A stretch of DNA of 64,000 nucleotides. Source: Ectocarpus siliculosus. Lineage: Eukaryota > Sar > Phaeophyceae > Ectocarpales > Ectocarpaceae. Below the pieces are notes generated by a model. That model ran no database searches and was not told the origin of the DNA. It was given only the letters and a program-made list of their open reading frames with translations. Positions 57,642 to 64,000 of this stretch are shown piece after piece. The position numbers and the translations under genes were made by a program. The stretch is taken from contig FN649752.1 of NCBI GenBank assembly GCA_000310025.1, positions 2,404,766-2,468,765 on the forward strand, in the 5' to 3' direction. The stretch's first letter is position 1. Each line of letters opens with the position of its first letter.

Positions 57642-60272
57642 CTGCGCCTTGTACAAAATGAAAGGCCTTTGTAAGACTGTGTCGATGCTTGGACGTTCGT
57701 GGGGGTCTTTATGTAGCACTCTCTCACAAGACCCCGCAGCTCGGCGCTGTACCTGGAACGTATTGTAAACACCACGGTGACTTCGATTCAGCCTAGATAA
57801 GCATGCACCTCACTTGACGTTCGCATTGGGTATCGGGCCGTCACAGTGTCCTCGTGATCAGAATTTCTAGTTCCATTCCTTCAGCAAAGAACTACTGTAA
57901 GGCTATGACTTCGCCGAGCTTTCTAGCACTGAGCTTATTTACGGGCCTCTGCAATGTGCTGACCTGTACTTCGTCTGGTGGCCAACACTCCACATTGACC
58001 AAGAGGGTACGATGACAACGCACCGAGCGCGACATGTTCCCGCCTCCGACGACGACTTGCGTCATGTATTGCACCTGGCCGGGATCGGCTCCGGATGTTC
58101 TTGGAGAATCTCCGCTACAGATGTGAAGGGGCGACGCAGTGGAGTCATCTCGTACAGAACACACCGTCGAGGAGGTCGAAAGAGAGTGCTGGGTGCTGAG
58201 GATACGTAAAAGGTTTGACGTGCGAGAGAACACTGGAGTTCCGCAGGGCATCAAGTCTAGTCCACTCAATGTGATTCTTCTCCGCACGTCTCTTCCGATC
58301 ATAAAAAACCACATAGACGCCGTGTTCCACCTACGGCAAATGAACCAACACCAGATATCGTAACGGTAGCGCTTCCCGAAGCACTATGGAACAGAGTTAT
58401 AGCTTCACTAGGAGCGTGTACAATGGTCGGTTGTAGATACCGCAATATTACTCTGACAGGCACAAATGGTGCTACCGGAACATTCGTACGAAATCCGCCT
58501 ATGCTAGGATTGCTGGCGAATATGTGGTTCCGGCGATCTCTGTCAAGCCAAAACCAATCCCCTGAACTGTTCTTACCCCAAGCTCCACATGTCTGCCTTG
58601 TGACCGTAGGGTTCGACGCCCATCACCTCGGGGGCCATGTAGACGAGCGTACCACATCTCGTGCTTGCCGTATCGGCAGCGCACTCCAGAACCTTGGCGA
58701 GGCATGCAGTGCGGCGGGCGGCAAAGAACGCACGATACCATATCACTTGGTGAGAAAACTAACGACAGCGTGACCCAGTATCTAGACGTAACCCTCACTT
58801 CCGGCCGGTTTCCACACAACAATCGTGGATGCTACGTGCGCCAAGGGCTATCATGATGACTAGCGACATCTGTTTTCTATACCGCGCGAAATTCTTTGCA
58901 CATGATCTAACCTTGGCGATGCCAAAGTCTCCGAGCTTGATCGTCCCCGAGCCCGTGAGGAAGACGTTCATCGGCTTAAGGTCTCTGTGAAGAATGTTCT
59001 TTTCGTGGATGTAGCGCAGAGTGGAAGTCATCTGAACAAACCTTCAGAACGGGCGGGGGTCGAGTTGCGAGGCACACGTTCATTGAAGCTATAATTGCAG
59101 TAATTTTCAAACGGAACAACGTGTGGCTTTTGCGACCTTCAGAACGCGAGCGGGGTCGTGTTGGGAGGCACATGTCGAAGCAAGCGATTGGACAAAGTCG
59201 GATCTTTCAACCGGTGATGACTGCCAACCAATCCCGGAACAACGTACCAGTCAAAGATAGTTCATCGTCCAGTAACCGTCCGTTTTGCTTCATGAGATAG
59301 TCACCGAGGTCCCCCCCCTCAGCGTAGTCCATGACGATGCAAAGCAACCCTTCGGAGGGGCCGTGGAATAAGCTCTCCCATAAACCCACGATGTTCGGGT
59401 GAGAAAGATGTTCCAGCAAAGTCGTTTCTTTCAGAGCCTGTTTAGATGTATGCGGAGGCGTGGGGGGTGGGGATTCAACTGGTTTGATACGGGCGCTTTG
59501 CAGACCACGGCCATTTCTCTCTCGATCTAGACACACGTCACTTCTTCCGCTTCCAGACCACGAAGATTCAGCCGTGGAAAACCGTGATATCCATTAAGGA
59601 TCTCGAGGAACCACCTCGTCAACCCGCGCCTGGCCGCCAACCCATACCTCTTGTTTTTTCCCCCAACCGAACGGGCGTGCTGCACGTATTTCTGCCGTAA
59701 TCTGATCTGCAAGTCAAGATTGGAGTTTCCCGCACTCGTCCTCTTCAGTCTCACTTCATCACGGGCCTCAGGCGAGAGCATCGGTATGTTTATCTGCTTG
59801 ATGATACACACCTGTGGTGGGGGAGGGATGGGCCAAGGGGGATTTCGATGACACGTTGGGAAAGCAGATAGAATGGGAGGTTTATTCACACCCGGGGCTT
59901 TCGAGGTCTGCTATTCAAATTATCATATTGCGACTGCGTGTGATGCATTGCCACCAAGCAAGAAACCCAGGACATGCACCGCAAATTTCATGTCAGTGCG
60001 ATCAGCATGAATCCAACCACGAATCCATCGCTCACCTCGTTGTCGGCAATCCTAGTGCAGCGAGCGGCCTGTCCAAAACCCCCTCTCCCAACAACTTCGT
60101 TCACGCGGTAATGGCCCAGCCTGGTGCTATAATGGTCTCGTCGTCTACCTGCTTTCAAGCAGCGCACCCCCGACCCACCGAAACAACCGACGGAGCAGTC
60201 GAACAAAGCCGATCCAATGGTTTGAGATGATCGGTCGTGGGCACTATGTAGCCCATATATCGGTTTGTACAA
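57642..60272 (-). CDS. NEK-type Ser/Thr protein kinase
   Basis: Phosphorylates Ser/Thr; NEK relatives act in the cell cycle and in cilia. Minus-strand exons: 60272-60036 ([16 protein letters not shown], glycine loop), 59811-59755 ([12 protein letters not shown], catalytic Lys), 59437-59248 ([17 protein letters not shown] with the helix-C Glu, then [16 protein letters not shown] hinge), about 59043-58912 ([18 protein letters not shown], then [10 protein letters not shown]), 58692-58577 ([24 protein letters not shown]), about 58140-58055 ([16 protein letters not shown]) and 57752-57642 ([11 protein letters not shown], then [19 protein letters not shown]). HRD, DFG, APE and the final Arg are all present, so the fold looks catalytic. 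Oddities: the last exon needs a one-base shift near 57715 (GAGTGCTACAT where GAGATGCTACAT is expected), the joint between the third and fourth exons is off by one base, and the exon at 58.1 kb lacks a good acceptor. These suggest a pseudogene or sequence errors. The ATG at 60272 is the first in-frame start seen. Confidence 0.7.
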
Positions 60273-60670
60273 ACTTAGAGAGCCAGCAAGAGAGAGAAGA
60301 GGAGGAGAGAGGCGGTGTTGGCTACTGCAGGCACACGCAAGCCTCGCGCCCTGGTTCCCGCTCGAAAGTCCGTACGTATGTCGCTCTGCTCACAAGCTGT
60401 ACACCGCCAGAGAGCTCCGACTGCCACTGCGTCAGGGGCCCGGGAATGGAAGGGCCCCAAATGGTACTCGACGTGTCGGCTACATGACCCCATATAATGG
60501 CACTTGCAACCAACCGAGGGGAGAAGCACTCGGTCGGTGGTGCCATCCTTGCTGCTACAGAATTCACGTCAGGTTTTGCCGTACGACAGCAATAAAGCTA
60601 ATTCTGCTATGTAGTCTATGTAGTAGACCGTACATTTTCATCCAAGAAAAAAAATATTTTCTTCAAACCA

Positions 60671-60865
60671 TTAACACTCTCCAAGGTTTTTGGTGGGAAA
60701 TTTCTTGTTGAGAGAAGCAAGCAACTCCTCACAATCCTCGTCAGACCCAGCCACCAAAATGTCATCCACATAGATCACGATAATCATCACCACGACTTCG
60801 TCTACCATCTTGCGGAAAACACACGGGTCCGCTTTGCACTGTTCGAACCCGTTCTCGACTCGCAT
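60671..60865 (-). mobile_element. Ty1/copia reverse-transcriptase fossil
   Basis: A short open frame of 64 codons on the minus strand carries the copia-type reverse-transcriptase hallmark YVDDIL, preceded by a CKADPCVF segment. It is a fragment of an LTR retrotransposon of the Ty1/copia family. No integrase, gag or terminal repeats are visible next to it, so it is an isolated remnant, probably old. Confidence 0.8.
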
Positions 60866-62102
60866 GAAGGAGGTTTTATCAATTCGGTCACCCTGTCAAC
60901 TGCCGCGTCTGTTCTTGGCCGCATAGTTTATTGCTTTGCCCGATCTGTCGATTCTTCTATGGAAGCTACCCACATTTGTCAAATAATGTAGGAGATCGCC
61001 CCCGGTGTGATGACTCCGATGGGTGCGGTTCTGTGGGGGCAAAACGCAGTGGCTTTACGCGTCCCACGATGCTATATACAGGTCCCGCGTGCGATAACCA
61101 GTTCGTGTGTCTCAAGACATGAACGAGTGGGGCCAAGACGATACTCTCACGGCGTTGAGAGTACCAACTAGCTCTTCAAGTAGCATGCAATCTCTAGCCC
61201 AACGTTGGGTCAAATACTTTGTGCGTCGGCGTTTTCGCACCCGGTGCGATGACACCAACCCCGATGTGGAAATATCAATCAGCTCATGACCTTGTATTTT
61301 TGGCACCCCCGTGCAATGACTCCGAGGTGGGTAAAACCATCGGCTGGCGCACTGGCTCAAACAATACGGTAGGTTTGTTGTCGATGTACATGGAGAAATT
61401 TTCCTTCGGACTCGCCAAGTTTTTCGGTCGAGGCTCCATTCTTAGTTCGTGGCCACCTTCGAGTGAGAGTGAAGAATAATACGTCTATATAGTAGTAGGG
61501 TGAAGTGTAGAATCGGCATTGTATTACGCTAGCAACTTTCTTCCGAATGCCCGTCATGTTTTGTGATATCCTGAGCCTTACTTTCTGCACTTGAGAAGGA
61601 GGAAAATATTCTTGACTCCATGGCCTTGGACCGCGCTGCTCTTTCGTGCAATCAAACCGACAGTGATGGCTGGGTACAGTAGGTTGCACCTCCTCAGCGA
61701 TACACACAACAACGTGCATTCTGCGGCCAGCAAATTCATGTACATGCTTACCTGCGCGGTTGAGGCATTTGGTCCCACCGTGCTGATGCGGAAAAGGACT
61801 CGATTGATTGATTGATTGAAGGTTGTGACGTACACGATACATCATCGTATGTATGAATGTGAACTTGAGTAGTCGGAGTATTCGTTCTTACAGTGTACAG
61901 TAGATGTTCTGCGAATCCATCCATACCTCCTTTCAGTTTGAACTACAGTACACACCGAAACCTTTTGACGAAAACACCATCAAAGTTCTTCTTCGTCTCA
62001 CTCTTGGGCAACAAACAATACAGCTGCAAAGCTACTGTTTGAGACGACCACCGACGACGAAAAAGCAGACTTTCGCCACGACTTGACGAGGAAATGTAAT
62101 GC
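60866..62102. other. No gene supported
   Basis: Short frames only. Similar short stretches near 60995, 61235 and 61300 (CGGTGTGATGACTCCGA, CGGTGCGATGACACCAA, CGTGCAATGACTCCGA) suggest a degenerate repeat of about 70-240 bp spacing. Confidence 0.35.
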
Positions 62103-62109
62103 TTAATAA

Positions 62110-62200
62110 ATTATGATCCATTCACTGCAATGACTCCAACACATCCCGTTCGATTGTGGCTGTATCTCGAATGGGTAGTCTATTGTGTGTTTGTATTGAT
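62110..62200 (-). repeat. R300 dispersed repeat, copy f (partial, inverted)
   Basis: The reverse complement matches the first 95 bp of R300, including CTACCCATTCGAGATA, TCGAACGGGATGTG and GAGTCATTGCAGTGAATGGA. It breaks off in the same part of the unit as copy d at 42010. Confidence 0.65.
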
Positions 62201-63545
62201 TGTGCAAGTACAACGTGCCGGGTTGAATGAGGCCTCCTATAATTGTGAAAGGGGCGGTGGACCGTTGGAAATGGCAAGTACCAAGGGACGAGAGTGGGGT
62301 GTTCAAGAAGAAACATAAATCCTCTTGTGCCCGTCCTCCTGTGATACCCGCCGGCTGATGCGTCAAATACACTGAATGGGATGAACACCTACAGAGACAG
62401 GCCATGTCAGTCGACCCCGCTTTAATGACACGCCTCGTCTTGATATTTTTCGTGTCTTTATCACGGGGATTGTCTCCATGGTTTTGGGAGACAGTACTGC
62501 ACCATCGCCGGGGTCAATGAAGGCGTGATGTTGTATGCGTCAAAAACGCGCCTTAACAAGTCCGACCACTGCATACAAAAAACGGTGGGAAAAGTCGTGG
62601 AAGCGTTCCGACAATTTTCCCATTTTTGTGTCACTTGTAGCTACAGTGGAATGGAATACCAACAGCCTGGTCGACGGTGTCATGAACTCACCACTGGTTC
62701 CTCTGAGCAGTATTCCAGTGGTGTACAATGAGGACAAACGCAAACAAAATTCCACAATAAGACAAACGCGAATCGTGGCTTGCATCTCCCCTCGCCATCA
62801 ACACTTGACTTGAGATTCATAAGTGAACGAATTCACAGCTGGCCCTCGAAAGAACGAGAAGTAGTGAAGAACGGGCCGGCAGTAAAGACACGTCAAGATC
62901 GGGTCACAAGGTTCAATCTCTGATTTTTGGCCCAAGAAAACGGCCGAGTTCCCATTTTCATTTTGTGAATATCGCGTATTTTCCACCCCTTCCCTTCCCT
63001 TCCCTGCCCTTCTCTTCCCTTGTTCAAAGCGGACCGACCGAAGCTACTCAAGAAGAGGGACCTCAGCCTCTGTGATTGAATGCATCACTCAGGCCTTCCA
63101 CCGTTGTCTTCCTCCTCGCTCGAAAGGAATCTCGCATACCCACACAAACCGCACACAGCTGCACAGGCCGACCTCGGGGAGCACCATTTAGTTGCCGGCG
63201 CCGTTTTCATTTTGTTTTTCGGGGGATCCATGGAGTAAATGATACTACACTACAGTATATCCTGCGTTTCTGAACAAGCATGATGTGTCTTTTGCGCGGG
63301 GGTGTATTTTAGCCGAGTGTGCTTGGGACGGCTGTAGCCGAAAATCGTAAGACGCGAGCGGCTGCAACACTCGCCCGGGGTGGGTCGACAAGTGCAAGAC
63401 ATGACCGTCCCGCAGAAGGGGCGATTTACTTTGACCCGAGGCCCTTCGAAGTACCTGTTTCGATCATGAACGGCATGTATAGGTGTATTCATCAGCAACT
63501 GCAGTAGCGTTGCTGCCGAGCTACTTGCAAAGTCGTGTGGAAATG
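62201..63545. other. No gene supported; (CCCTT)n tract
   Basis: A pyrimidine repeat of about six CCCTT units lies near 62989-63022. Other frames lack support. Confidence 0.4.
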
Positions 63546-63549
63546 AGGT

Positions 63550-64000
63550 GGGGGGGGGGTGTACTCATAGTCGTGCATGCCGTAGTCGTTAGACCATTGA
63601 CCTCGCATCCCTACAAAGCCGGGACGGACCACGCCGGGTTCTCACCGGACCAGGCTCTCACATCACCAAGCGCGAAGCGCCGTGAGGTATTTGGTGAGTC
63701 GTATGAAGGGTGAGCTGCATCCTGCTAAAGGTATTCGGCATCTTGTGCTTACTTCCTTGCGTACGGATGACAGCTACGTATGACTTAATTTATTTTCTGG
63801 TGCTTTTACTCCCAGAGACAGTTGTAAGCACTGTGTAGCTGTCTCGAGGATGCTTGACCATTTTAACACAATGTGGTGCGATCATCCCCCTTGCGCGGAG
63901 TGAGGTTTCTCCACCCCGCACAACATGGTCTACTCAACCACCATTATGGTTACCGCCAAAAAAAACAGAGGTAAAAAAAAAACGGTAACCTGGTTGCCGA
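63550..64000 (-). mobile_element. LINE 3' region, third copy, running off the window
   Basis: Begins at a G run and matches 12968-13480 directly and 19155-19692 in inverted orientation along its whole length, including GGGACGGACCACGCCGGGTT and CGGTAACCTGGTTGCCGA. It is closer to the 19-kb copy than the 13-kb copy is. It reaches the last base, so reverse-transcriptase sequence may follow outside the window. Confidence 0.75.

Overview
The window reads as nuclear DNA of an intron-rich stramenopile, most likely a brown alga of the Ectocarpus type. This is an inference from four things: genes split into short, phase-consistent exons; TTAGGG-type telomere motifs; ankyrin-like repeats of the form GHLEVLQWAR..NGCPWDE, a style I associate with brown algae and large DNA viruses; and a dense mix of LINE, KDZ-like and TIR elements. 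No bacterial operons, rRNA, tRNA or CRISPR were found. Gene models were built by eye from open frames, splice signals and matches between repeated copies, so exon ends are good but gene ends are soft.

Layout. 2.7-16.7 kb (minus): one very large modular gene. It is made of phase-0 exons of a few recurring types (A to G) in tandem exon blocks and encodes repeats carrying motifs such as GPLKVVAIDTGAG, PEDGG, VTVAIV and FDPPL. Three exons end in GC donors, and three repeat copies carry in-frame stops. 17-26 kb: repeat-rich. It holds telomere-like tracts, a 5'-truncated LINE with reverse transcriptase, three different TIR elements in a row and a duplicated 300-bp dispersed repeat. 26.6-27.5 kb (plus): an intronless Pro/Ala-rich ORF with a Cys/His cluster. 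30.4-37.8 kb (plus): a multi-exon KDZ-like transposase gene. 38.7-45 kb: a 269-bp direct duplication, a 1.6-kb fold-back inverted repeat beside a copy of the dispersed repeat, and another TIR element.

46.3-50.75 kb (plus): a sulfotransferase gene of six in-phase exons, both PAPS-binding motifs and one GC-AG intron. 51.9-53.0 kb (minus): an ankyrin-like 27-residue repeat gene, at least partly decayed. 56.3-60.3 kb (minus): a NEK-type protein kinase gene with most catalytic motifs and at least one frame slip, followed by a duplicated coiled-coil segment. 60.7 kb: a short Ty1/copia fossil. The window ends inside a third copy of the LINE 3' region.

The host genes (repeat protein, sulfotransferase, ankyrin-like protein, kinase) do not form an evident pathway. 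The notable features are the exon-block amplification, the recurrent GC-AG introns, and several unrelated TIR elements each filled with copies of a short motif of their own.
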